Source of the DNA: Solirubrobacteraceae bacterium
GTDB lineage: Bacteria > Actinomycetota > Thermoleophilia > Solirubrobacterales > Solirubrobacteraceae
Length of the DNA: 64,000 bases
Assembly: GCA_017882445.1 (NCBI GenBank)
Contig: JADGPK010000010.1
Span: forward strand, 1-64,000
Direction: 5' to 3'
Part shown: positions 7,139 through 14,926 of the stretch, piece by piece
Numbering within the stretch: the stretch's first letter is position 1
Layout of the letters: each line of letters starts with the position of its first letter
Position numbers and translations under genes: made by a program
Notes under the pieces: model-generated
The model's input: only the letters and a program-made list of their open reading frames with translations
Databases searched by the model: none
Told to the model about the DNA's origin: nothing

Positions 7139-8817
7139 GCGTCCTGCGCTTCGAGCGCGTCAGCTACCGCTATCCCGTCGCGGACACCGACGCGCTGCGC
7201 GAGGTCAGCCTCGCGGTGGCGCCCGGTGAGTTCTGCGTGCTGGCGGGACTCTCCGGATCGGGCAAGTCGACCCTGCTGCGCTCCGCAGCCGGCCTCGTTC
7301 CCCACTTTCACGGCGGCACCTTCTCGGGGACTGTCACCGTGGGCGGGCTCGACACGCGCGAGCACCCCCCGGCCGCGATCGGCGCCGTGGCCGGGACGCT
7401 GCTGCAGGACCCCGAGACGCAGGTGATCATGAGCACCGTGCGGGCCGAGATCGCGCTCGCGCTCGAGAACCTCGGGCACGGCGCCGCAGCGGTCGCGCGG
7501 GCGGTCGAGGAGACCTCGCTCGCGCTGGGGATCGGGCACCTGCTCGACCGCTCCACAGGCGAGCTCTCCGGCGGGGAGCTTCAGCGGGTGGCCCTCGCGG
7601 CGGCGCTCGCCTCCCGTCCACCGCTCGTGCTGCTCGACGAGCCCACCTCCCAGCTCGATCCCGTCGCCGGGGACGAGCTCATCTGGCAGCTGCGCCGCCT
7701 GAACCAGGAGTCCGACACGGCCGTGCTCCTGATCGAGCATCGCCTCGAGCGATGCCTCGCAGCAGCCGACCGTGTGATCGTCCTCGCCGACGGAGCCGTG
7801 GTGTGCGACAGAGATCCCCGCGGCTTCCTGGAATGGGCGGCTGAGAACGAGCCCTCGCTCCAGACGCCCGGAGCGCGCCTGTTCGCCACGGTCGGACTGC
7901 GCCCGGCGCCCACCGGTGTCAAGCAGGCACGCGCGACGCTGCGCCAACACGGCTTGCTCGCGCTCGCGGGCGCCTCACCGAGCCCACCTTCCACGAGCAG
8001 CCTCCGCAAAGCGCGCGGGCGCAGGGCCGGGCGCGCGGGCAGATGGCTCGCAGGGGGGGAGAGGCAGGCCCAGGCGGCGCTCGAGCTACGGGGCGTCTGG
8101 CATGAGCTGCGCGACGGTCCCGCGATCCTGCGCGGAGTCGATCTGTGGATTCACCCCGGCGAGACGGTGGTTCTGATGGGACGCAATGGCGCGGGCAAGT
8201 CGACGCTGTTGCGGCATGCCGCCGAGATCATGGAGCCGACGCGCGGAACCGTCAGGCGAGCCGGGCGGGTGGCGCTGCTGTTGCAGAACCCCGGCGACTA
8301 CTTCCTGCGCGAACGGGTCGGGCAGGAGGCGCCCGCCTCGGCCCTGAGGACCGTCGGCCTCGGCGAGCTCGTCGATCGCCACCCTCGTGACCTCTCCGGA
8401 GGGCAGCGACAGCGGCTGGCCCTGGCGATCGTGCTGGGCGGCGATCAGCCGGCGGTCCTCCTCGCGCTCGACGAGCCCACCCGTGGAATGGACAGGGCGG
8501 CCAAGGAACTGCTCGCGCGTTGGCTGTGTGAGCGCGCGCGAGAGGGCATCGCGGTGCTCGTCGCCACCCACGACGCCGAGTTCGCCGCCGACTTCGCCTC
8601 GCGTGGGGTGCTGCTCGCCGACGGTCGCGTCATCGCCGACGGACCGATCGAGGAGATCCTGTCCGGGGGCTGGTATTTCGCGACCGAAACCGCGCGGATC
8701 CTGGGCGGCGCTCAGGGCGCGCTGCGCCCCGAGCAGGGCGCAGAGACGCTGCTCACCGTAATCGCCGACCGCGAGGGAGCGCCCACCCGGCTCCTCGTTG
8801 AGGAGGCCGGCCGATGA
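7135..8817 (+). CDS. ECF transporter ATPase with two fused ABC domains (EcfA-EcfA')
   Basis: The 560-residue protein contains two full nucleotide-binding domains. Domain 1 has Walker [13 protein letters not shown], signature LSGGELQR and Walker B VLLDEPTSQLD. Domain 2 (from about residue 315) has Walker A GRNGAGKSTLLR, signature LSGGQRQR and Walker B LALDEPTRGMD. A basic linker rich in Arg and Ser joins them. This is the A/A' pair of an ECF transporter on one chain, so no second ATPase gene is needed. It overlaps ecfT by GTGA and the S-component gene by ATGA, so the stoichiometry is probably set by coupled translation. It powers uptake of the ligand bound by the S component. Confidence 0.92.
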   Translation: MSVLRFERVSYRYPVADTDALREVSLAVAPGEFCVLAGLSGSGKSTLLRSAAGLVPHFHGGTFSGTVTVGGLDTREHPPAAIGAVAGTLLQDPETQVIMSTVRAEIALALENLGHGAAAVARAVEETSLALGIGHLLDRSTGELSGGELQRVALAAALASRPPLVLLDEPTSQLDPVAGDELIWQLRRLNQESDTAVLLIEHRLERCLAAADRVIVLADGAVVCDRDPRGFLEWAAENEPSLQTPGARLFATVGLRPAPTGVKQARATLRQHGLLALAGASPSPPSTSSLRKARGRRAGRAGRWLAGGERQAQAALELRGVWHELRDGPAILRGVDLWIHPGETVVLMGRNGAGKSTLLRHAAEIMEPTRGTVRRAGRVALLLQNPGDYFLRERVGQEAPASALRTVGLGELVDRHPRDLSGGQRQRLALAIVLGGDQPAVLLALDEPTRGMDRAAKELLARWLCERAREGIAVLVATHDAEFAADFASRGVLLADGRVIADGPIEEILSGGWYFATETARILGGAQGALRPEQGAETLLTVIADREGAPTRLLVEEAGR

Positions 8818-10571
8818 ACTGGCAGCTCGCTTCGTTCGGCCTCGTCCTGGCCTCGCTCACGCTCGCCTTCTGGTGGTATGAGCGCTCGCGCCCGCCCGCC
8901 AGGCTCATGGCTGTCGTAGCGACGCTCGCGGCGCTCGCGGCGCTGGGTCGCGACGCCTTCGCGGCGATCCCCGACGTGAAGCCGATCACGGCGATCGTGC
9001 TCGTCAGCGGTGTCGCCTTCGGCGCCGGTCCCGGCTTTGCCGTGGGGGCGATCTCGGCCCTGGCTTCCAACGTCCTGCTCGGCCAGGGTCCCTGGACCCC
9101 CTGGCAGATGCTCGGCTGGGGGCTGGTCGGGCTGATCGGCGCTGCGCTCGGCCGGCTCACCTCTCGGCGGATGGGGACGCTGGCGCTCGCGCTCGCCTGT
9201 GCGCTCTCCGCGGAGGTCTTCAACCTGCTCCTCGACGTGTACACGTGGACGGGAACCGGCAACCACACGCTCGCGGGATTTGGCCTCGTGCTCGGCTCGG
9301 CCGCGGTCTTCGACATCACGCACATCCTCGCCAGCTTCGCCTTCGGACTCGCGTTCGCAGGCGCGCTCCTGCGCATGCTGGAGCGGGTGCGCTCGCGCCT
9401 GGAGGTGAGCTGGCAGTCGCCCGGGGCGGGAGCGACCCCAGATCCGTCGAGCGTCGCTTCGCCGTATCTCATCAGATCGTCCCTGGTGGCGCTCCTGGTC
9501 GCGATCGCGCTGCTCGCCGCGGGCGCGCCCACCGCTGCGCACGCAGCGGGTCCTGCGCACGCAGCGGGTCCCGCGCAGGGCGGCGACGGCGGCGCGCTCA
9601 CCGCTGTGGTGTCGCGCCTTGCGATCTCCCGCGAGGTCTCCTTCCTCGCCGGCGCCCAGAACGCCGACGGCGGCTTCGGAGGCGCGCGCGGGCAGACGAG
9701 CAGCGAGCTCTACTCGGCGTGGGTCGCGATCGGGCTGGCTGCCGCCGGGCGCGATCCGCTCAGCGTCCGCCGGGGCGCAAGGACGGTGCTCGATGCGATC
9801 CGCGGCGAAGCGGCGACGCTCAAGGGCGCGGGCGACCTCGAGCGAACGATCCTTGCGCTGCATGCCTGCGGCGTGTCCGTGCACTCGCTCCCGCGTGCTG
9901 CAGGTGGGGATCCGGTGGCGAGGCTGCTGCGCTTCCGCGAACGCGGCGGCTCGTTCGGCCGCCTCAGCAACCTGACAGCGTTCGCGGTCTTCGCGCTGCG
10001 CGCCGCGGGCTACCCGGCCGCCAGCCCCGTGGTGCGCTCGGCCGGCCGCTGGCTGGTCGACCAGCAGAACGCCGATGGCGGCTTCGGCTTCGGCATGCGT
10101 GGCGGCGGCAGCGACGTCGACGACACCGCCGCGGTGTTGCAGGCGATCGTCGACGCGGGCGTGCGCAGGGGAGGCGCGGTCGCTCGTGCGGCCGCATACC
10201 TCGCGCGCGTCCAGAACCTCGACGGTGGCTATCCACAGCAGCCCGGCGGCGTATCCAACGCCCAGTCGACCGCATGGGCCGTGCAGGCGCTCATCGCGGC
10301 CGGACGCGACCCGGCGGCGATCACGCGAGGAGGCAGCCGTTCGCCGCTCTCCTACCTGGAGAGCCTGATCGCGCCCGACGGCAGCGTGCGTTACTCCCGC
10401 ACCGGCTCACAGACCCCCGTGTGGGTCACCGCACAGGCCCTCACCGCGCTGGCCGGCAAGCCGTTCCCGGTCGCGCCGGTGCGCCGTGCCTCCGGCGCGG
10501 GCGCCTCCGCCGGCATCGTCGGTGTGATCGGCAGCCTGCTCGACGCCGTCCTCACGCCCGTGCTCTGGTAG
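8814..10571 (+). CDS. ECF S component fused to six-repeat alpha/alpha-barrel (transcobalamin alpha-like) domain
   Basis: The 585-residue protein has two halves. Residues ~1-205 are a membrane domain of about six helices with the S-component pattern PITAIVLVSGVAFGAGPGFAVGA followed by LGQGPWTPWQML. A further hydrophobic segment (LVALLVAIALLAAGAPTAAHAAG, about 222-245) leads to an extracytoplasmic region. That region (about 262-560) consists of six repeats of the prenyltransferase/squalene-cyclase type, seen as FLAGAQNADGGFGG, RFRERGGSFGRL, LVDQQNADGGFGFG, LARVQNLDGGYPQQ and two more degenerate copies. Six repeats would form a closed alpha6/alpha6 barrel, the fold of the alpha domain of transcobalamin and intrinsic factor. 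With the riboswitch and DUF4430 proteins, this argues for a B12-specific S component carrying its own capture domain. Cyclase activity is unlikely, as no DxDD or DDxD acid motif is seen. The fusion and B12 role are inferred from sequence. Confidence 0.82.
   Translation: MNWQLASFGLVLASLTLAFWWYERSRPPARLMAVVATLAALAALGRDAFAAIPDVKPITAIVLVSGVAFGAGPGFAVGAISALASNVLLGQGPWTPWQMLGWGLVGLIGAALGRLTSRRMGTLALALACALSAEVFNLLLDVYTWTGTGNHTLAGFGLVLGSAAVFDITHILASFAFGLAFAGALLRMLERVRSRLEVSWQSPGAGATPDPSSVASPYLIRSSLVALLVAIALLAAGAPTAAHAAGPAHAAGPAQGGDGGALTAVVSRLAISREVSFLAGAQNADGGFGGARGQTSSELYSAWVAIGLAAAGRDPLSVRRGARTVLDAIRGEAATLKGAGDLERTILALHACGVSVHSLPRAAGGDPVARLLRFRERGGSFGRLSNLTAFAVFALRAAGYPAASPVVRSAGRWLVDQQNADGGFGFGMRGGGSDVDDTAAVLQAIVDAGVRRGGAVARAAAYLARVQNLDGGYPQQPGGVSNAQSTAWAVQALIAAGRDPAAITRGGSRSPLSYLESLIAPDGSVRYSRTGSQTPVWVTAQALTALAGKPFPVAPVRRASGAGASAGIVGVIGSLLDAVLTPVLW
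9536..9571 (+). repeat. Short tandem repeat GCGCACGCAGCGGGTCC x2
   Basis: Two near-identical ~18-bp copies encode AHAAGPAHAAGP, immediately after the hydrophobic segment that precedes the barrel domain of the S-component fusion. The region acts as a flexible linker between membrane and barrel. Confidence 0.6.
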
Positions 10572-10612
10572 GGGTTCAGCGGCTCTTTAGCAAGCGCTCT
10601 ACGCTTGTGAGC

Positions 10613-11293
10613 ATGTCAGGACGTGCGTACACCGCCGCCGCGCTGCGGCCGATATCCGTGCGCGCCGCACGCTCCGGCCCCGCGGGCGTCCTCGCCGTCG
10701 CATGCGTGCTGGCGCTCGCGCTGATCTGGGTCCTCGCCGAGCTGGTGCCGGCCGTGCAGCTCAGGGACGCGACTGCGCTCTACGACTTCACGCTGCTCTC
10801 CCAACCGCTCGTCGACGGTGTGGCCAACCACCTGGTCCATCTCCTGGAACCGCCGCTGTTCGTCATGTGGGGTCTCGCGCTGGTGGCGATCGCGCTCGCC
10901 CGCGAGCGTCCGCGGATCGCGCTGGCCGTCGTGGCGGTGATGGCACTCGCGCCGCTGAGCGCGGATATACTCAAGCCGCTGCTCGCGCATCCCCACGCGA
11001 GAGTCGGACGTGTCTTCATCGCGCCCGCGTCGTGGCCGAGCGGCCACTCGGCCGCTGCGCTCGCGCTCGTGCTGAGCGCTGTGCTCGTGGCGCCGGCCCG
11101 CCTGCGTCCCCTCGTCGCCACGCTCGGAGGCCTGTTCACGGCGGCGGTCGGCGTTTCGCTCTTGATCCTCGCCTGGCACATGCCCAGCGACGTCCTCGGC
11201 GGCTTCCTCGTGGCGACGTTCTGGGCCGCCGTCGCCCTCGCCGCGCTGCGCGCCGCCGATCGGCGCTGGCCGCGGTCGCGGCCGGCGGACTGA
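10613..11293 (+). CDS. PAP2-family membrane phosphatase, divergent active site
   Basis: The product has 226 residues from the ATG at 10613, which lies 7 nt after TACGCT, a possible leaderless -10; the track ORF from 9245 is mostly a shadow of the S-component gene. It has about six hydrophobic helices and the PAP2 core PASWPSGHSAAALAL. The third motif reads SLLILAWHMPSD, so His and Asp are kept but the usual Arg after Ser is Leu, and the first motif (LKPLLAHPHAR) is also atypical. PAP2 proteins dephosphorylate lipid phosphates such as undecaprenyl pyrophosphate or phosphatidic acid at the outer membrane face. It may be a B12-unrelated neighbour; its substrate is unknown. Confidence 0.75.
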   Translation: MSGRAYTAAALRPISVRAARSGPAGVLAVACVLALALIWVLAELVPAVQLRDATALYDFTLLSQPLVDGVANHLVHLLEPPLFVMWGLALVAIALARERPRIALAVVAVMALAPLSADILKPLLAHPHARVGRVFIAPASWPSGHSAAALALVLSAVLVAPARLRPLVATLGGLFTAAVGVSLLILAWHMPSDVLGGFLVATFWAAVALAALRAADRRWPRSRPAD

Positions 11294-11319
11294 GGCCTTC
11301 GCGGCCGGCTGGCTGAGGC

Positions 11320-11940
11320 CTAGGAGCCGGCGGGCCCTCCGCCCGCGCCGTGCGCGCCGGGGTCCCACAGGGGCTCGGCAGGCCCGCCGTCGCCCCCTCC
11401 CGCATTGGCCGCGCGGCTGAGGATGAACAGCAGGTCGGAGAGGCGGTTGAGGTAGCGCACGACCTCGGCGTTGACCTCCGCGCCGATGGCGATTGTCCGC
11501 CGCTCGGCGCGCCTGCAGACGGTCCGGCAGACGTGCAGATGCGCCGCCGCAGGGCTCCCGCCGGGGATCACGAACGAGCGCAACGGCTCCAGCCCGGCGT
11601 TGACCTCGTCGCATGCCTGCTCCAGCCACGCCGTGTAGGCGCCGTCGACTCGCAGGCGGCCCCGTGGCGAGCCCTCGGCGGAGCCGCCGGACGGGGGGGT
11701 GGGCACCGACAGGTCGGCGCCCACGTCGAGCAGGTCGTTCTGCACGCGACGCAGCCACGCCGCGAACGTGTCAGAGAGCCCAGGTGCGAGCAGGGCGACG
11801 CCGATCGCCGCGTTCAGCTCGTCAACCGTGCCGTAGGCCTCGACCCGCGGGTGCAGCTTGGAGACCCGGCTCATGTCCCCGAGATGGGTCTCGCCTCCGT
11901 CGCCGAGCTTGGTGTAGATGCGCGTCAGGTTCACGGTCAT
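11320..11940 (-). CDS. Cob(I)alamin adenosyltransferase, PduO/MMAB type
   Basis: The start at 11940 (MTVNLTR) gives 206 residues and places the conserved ATP site IYTKLGDGGETHLG at the N-terminus; the longer track start would add a basic tail not usual in the family. The other family signatures are RVEAYGTVDELNAAIG, LRSFVIPGGSPAAAHLHVCRTVCRRAERR and YLNRLSDLLFILSRAAN. The enzyme transfers the adenosyl group of ATP to cob(I)alamin to make coenzyme B12, acting as a trimer in the cytoplasm. It is convergent with the PAP2 gene and lies within 1 kb of the B12 import operon, which supports that assignment. A Gly-rich C-terminal tail is dispensable-looking. A perfect CAGAC-N4-GTCTG palindrome sits just upstream. 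Confidence 0.93.
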   Translation of the reverse strand: MTVNLTRIYTKLGDGGETHLGDMSRVSKLHPRVEAYGTVDELNAAIGVALLAPGLSDTFAAWLRRVQNDLLDVGADLSVPTPPSGGSAEGSPRGRLRVDGAYTAWLEQACDEVNAGLEPLRSFVIPGGSPAAAHLHVCRTVCRRAERRTIAIGAEVNAEVVRYLNRLSDLLFILSRAANAGGGDGGPAEPLWDPGAHGAGGGPAGS

Positions 11941-11942
11941 CT

Positions 11943-11956
11943 CAGACCCGAGTCTG
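11943..11956 (-). promoter_or_regulatory. Inverted repeat CAGAC-N4-GTCTG upstream of adenosyltransferase gene
   Basis: A perfect 5-bp inverted repeat with a 4-bp spacer lies 2 nt upstream of the adenosyltransferase ATG, between it and the divergent pntA. It could be an operator or a 5' hairpin of the transcript. No regulator is known from the sequence. Confidence 0.3.
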
Positions 11957-12008
11957 GCATACCGGGCCGCCGCCCATCCGTGGGATCGGATACGTTCCCG
12001 CACCTCAG

Positions 12009-13139
12009 ATGCGCATCGGCGTTCCGAAAGAGACCGCGGCGGGCGAGCACAGGGTCGCGCTCGTGCCCGAGGTCGTCAGCAAGCTCAAGGCCAAGGGCCT
12101 CGACGTCGTCGTTCAGAGCGGCGCCGGTGCGGACGCGCTGCTGAGCGACGCGGCGTACGCCGCGGCGGGGGCGCAGATCACCCAGGACGCCGCCGAGGTG
12201 TGGGGCTCCGACGTGGTCGTCACGATCGCGCCGCCCGACCCGCAGGCGATCCGCGGGCTCGGCTTGGGCTCGATCCTGATCGGCTTCCTGGCGCCGCTCA
12301 CGAGCCCGCAGACCACGAGCGCGCTGGCGGACGCCAAAGCGACGGCGTTCGCGATGGAGGCGATTCCGCGGATCTCGCGCGCCCAGGCGATGGACGCGCT
12401 GTCCTCGCAGAGCAATGTCGCCGGCTACCGGGCGGCGCTGCTCGGCGCCGAGCAGATTGGCCGCTTCTACCCGATGCTGATGACCGCCGCCGGCACGATC
12501 CCGCCGGCGAAGGTGCTCGTGCTCGGCGTCGGGGTCGCGGGGCTGCAGGCGCTCGCGACCGCCAAGCGCCTCGGAGCTCGCACGACGGGCTACGACGTGC
12601 GCCCCGAGGTCGCCGAGCAGGTGGAATCGCTGGGAGCCCAATGGCTCGACCTCGGCCTGGAGGCCAGTGGAGAGGGCGGCTACGCCCGCGAGCTGACCGA
12701 GGAGGAGCGCGCCCGCCAGCAGCAGGCGCTCACCGACGCGATCAAGGGGTTCGACGTGGTGATCACGACCGCGCTCGTGCCCGGACGCCCGGCGCCGAGG
12801 CTCGTGACCGCGGAGGCCGTGGAAGGCATGAAGCCGGGCTCGGTGATCGTCGACCTCGCGGGCGAGGCTGGCGGCAACTGCGAGCTGACCGAGCCGGGCC
12901 AGACAGTCGTGCGCCACGACGTCAAGATCGTCTCGCCGCTGAACCTGCCCGCGAGCATGGCCGAGCATTCCTCCCAGCTGTTCGCGCGCAACGTGCTCGC
13001 GCTGCTCGATCTGTTCGTGGGGGAGGACGGGGCGCTGAGCCTCGACTTCGACGACGAGATCGTCAGGGGGGCGTGCGTGGTGCGCGACGGCGAGATCGTC
13101 AACCCGGGAGCCAAAGCGGCCGTGGAGCAGGCGCGATGA
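12009..13139 (+). CDS. pntA: NAD(P) transhydrogenase alpha subunit, soluble part
   Basis: The ATG at 12009 gives 376 residues starting MRIGVPKETAAGEHRVAL, the classic N-terminus of alanine dehydrogenase/PntA proteins; the longer track ORF is a shadow. The NAD-binding Rossmann motif is VLVLGVGVAGLQALATAKRLGA near residue 175, and the region RQQQALTDAIKGFDVVITTALVPGRPAP is typical of PntA rather than alanine dehydrogenase. This dI domain binds NAD(H). It works with the two following genes, which carry the membrane parts and the NADP(H) site, to transfer hydride between NADH and NADP+ using the proton gradient. A candidate -10 TACGTT lies at 11991-11996. The next gene overlaps by ATGA. Confidence 0.93.
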   Translation: MRIGVPKETAAGEHRVALVPEVVSKLKAKGLDVVVQSGAGADALLSDAAYAAAGAQITQDAAEVWGSDVVVTIAPPDPQAIRGLGLGSILIGFLAPLTSPQTTSALADAKATAFAMEAIPRISRAQAMDALSSQSNVAGYRAALLGAEQIGRFYPMLMTAAGTIPPAKVLVLGVGVAGLQALATAKRLGARTTGYDVRPEVAEQVESLGAQWLDLGLEASGEGGYARELTEEERARQQQALTDAIKGFDVVITTALVPGRPAPRLVTAEAVEGMKPGSVIVDLAGEAGGNCELTEPGQTVVRHDVKIVSPLNLPASMAEHSSQLFARNVLALLDLFVGEDGALSLDFDDEIVRGACVVRDGEIVNPGAKAAVEQAR

Positions 13140-13477
13140 TCCTCGCGAGCACGCTAACCACCAACCTCGCCATCCTCGTGCTCGCCGGCTTCATCGGCTT
13201 CGTCGTGATCTCCAAGGTGCCCAACACCCTGCACACGCCGCTGATGTCCGGCACCAACGCGATCCACGGGATCGTCCTGCTCGGCGGCCTCTTGGTCGTC
13301 GGCCTGTCCGGCAACGGCACGTTCAACAAGGTCATTCTCGTGGTCGCGATCGCCTTCGGCACGATCAACGTCGTCGGCGGGTTCCTCGTCACCGACCGCA
13401 TGCTCGAGATGTTCAAGTCCAAGCCCAAGGCTCGTGCCCCGGGCAAGGACGACGACGGCAAGGGGAAGGCGGCGTGA
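13136..13477 (+). CDS. NAD(P) transhydrogenase alpha subunit, membrane part (PntAB-like)
   Basis: The 113-residue protein has three to four hydrophobic helices (LTTNLAILVLAGFIGFVVIS, AIHGIVLLGGLLVVGLS, KVILVVAIAFGTINVVGGFLVTDRMLEMFK) and a charged C-terminal tail. This matches the separate PntAB subunit of three-gene transhydrogenases, in which the alpha chain of E. coli is split. It forms part of the proton channel. It overlaps both neighbours by ATGA/GTGA, so the three subunits are probably made in a coupled way. Confidence 0.93.
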   Translation: MILASTLTTNLAILVLAGFIGFVVISKVPNTLHTPLMSGTNAIHGIVLLGGLLVVGLSGNGTFNKVILVVAIAFGTINVVGGFLVTDRMLEMFKSKPKARAPGKDDDGKGKAA

Positions 13478-14901
13478 TCGCTGTGCCCCTCGCCACCTCC
13501 TTCCTGCAGGATCAGAGCTTCCTCGACGTCCTCTACATCCTCGCCTTCGGGCTGTTCATCCAGGGACTGCGGGGGCTGTCCGGTCCGACGACCGCGGTGC
13601 GGGGCAACCGCATCGCCGCTGTCGGCATGGCGATCGCCGTGATCGCCACGCTCTTGAACGTCAACGAGGGAAACTGGGGCCTGATCGCCCTCGGGATCGT
13701 GCTGGGCACCGCGGTCGGCGTCCCCGCCGCGCGGCGGGTGAAGATGACGGCGATGCCGCAGATGGTGGCGCTGTTCAACGGCGTCGGCGGCGGCGCGGTG
13801 TTCCTGATCTCCTGGTCGGAGTTCCGCCTCACCCACGGGTTCTCCTCCACCGCCACCTACGTGACGATCTTCTCCCTGTTCGCGGCGATCGTGGGCTCGG
13901 TGTCCTTCTGGGGCTCGAACATAGCCTTTGGCAAGCTGCAGGAAGTCATACCGGGCCGCCCGATCACGCTCGGCTCCTCCCAGCAACTCGTCAACCTCCT
14001 CCTGTTCGCCCTCGCGGTGGCAGCCGGCGTGGACATCGCCGCGGGCGACCAATCTGAAGCGATCTTCATCGGCATGCTCGTGTGCGCCGCGCTCTTGGGC
14101 AACGCGGTGGTGCTGCCGATCGGCGGGGCTGACATGCCGGTGGTGATCTCGCTGCTGAACGCGTTCACGGGGCTCTCTGCGGCGGCGACGGGGATCGCGC
14201 TCAACAACCCCGCGCTGATCGTCGCCGGCATGATCGTGGGCGCATCGGGCTCGATCCTGACCAATTTGATGGCCACCGCGATGAACCGCTCCATTCCCGC
14301 GATCGTCGCCGGCGGGTTCGGCGGGGGAGGGGCCGTGGAGGGCGCCAGCGGAGCCGGCGAGCACGCCGGCACGGTGCGCTCCACGAGCGCCGCGGACGCG
14401 GCGATTCAGCTGGCGTACGCCAACCGCGTGGTGATCGTCCCCGGCTACGGCATGGCCGTCGCGCAGGCCCAGCACGCCGTTCGCGAGCTCACCAAGGAGC
14501 TCGAGAAGCGACAGGTCGAGGTCAGCTACGCGATCCATCCTGTCGCCGGGCGCATGCCCGGCCACATGAACGTTCTGCTGGCGGAGGCCGACGTGCCCTA
14601 CGACCAGCTCAAGGAGATGGACGACGCCAATCCCGAGTTCCAGCGCACGGACGTCTCGCTGGTGATCGGCGCCAACGACGTCACCAACCCGGCGGCCAAG
14701 AACACGCCGTCCTCGCCCATCTACGGAATGCCGATCCTCGAGGTCTCCGACAGCCATTCGGTGATCGTGATCAAGCGCTCGATGAACCCCGGGTTCGCGG
14801 GCATCGAAAACGAGCTGTACTACGACCCCAAGACGACGATGCTCTTCGGGGACGCCAAGTCGGCGGTGAGCGAGATCACGGCCGAGCTCGCACAGATCTG
14901 A
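13474..14901 (+). CDS. pntB: NAD(P) transhydrogenase beta subunit
   Basis: The 475-residue protein has an N-terminal membrane domain of about nine helices, followed by the NADP(H)-binding dIII domain. The latter is clear from VVIVPGYGMAVAQAQHAVRELTKEL, YAIHPVAGRMPGHMNVLLAEADVPYDQL, VIGANDVTNPAAKN and the C-terminal KRSMNPGFAGIENELYY. It completes the proton-translocating transhydrogenase begun by the two upstream genes, which mainly supplies NADPH. It starts with a GTG that overlaps the previous stop. Confidence 0.96.
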   Translation: MIAVPLATSFLQDQSFLDVLYILAFGLFIQGLRGLSGPTTAVRGNRIAAVGMAIAVIATLLNVNEGNWGLIALGIVLGTAVGVPAARRVKMTAMPQMVALFNGVGGGAVFLISWSEFRLTHGFSSTATYVTIFSLFAAIVGSVSFWGSNIAFGKLQEVIPGRPITLGSSQQLVNLLLFALAVAAGVDIAAGDQSEAIFIGMLVCAALLGNAVVLPIGGADMPVVISLLNAFTGLSAAATGIALNNPALIVAGMIVGASGSILTNLMATAMNRSIPAIVAGGFGGGGAVEGASGAGEHAGTVRSTSAADAAIQLAYANRVVIVPGYGMAVAQAQHAVRELTKELEKRQVEVSYAIHPVAGRMPGHMNVLLAEADVPYDQLKEMDDANPEFQRTDVSLVIGANDVTNPAAKNTPSSPIYGMPILEVSDSHSVIVIKRSMNPGFAGIENELYYDPKTTMLFGDAKSAVSEITAELAQI

Positions 14902-14926
14902 GCAGCGTCTCTGCGAGACTGCGCTC

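Noticed and set aside
9245-10612. N-terminal part of the 682-residue plus-strand ORF
   Set aside because: It is out of frame with the S-component fusion gene and Arg/Ala-rich; only the last 226 residues (from 10613) form a real protein, the PAP2 enzyme.
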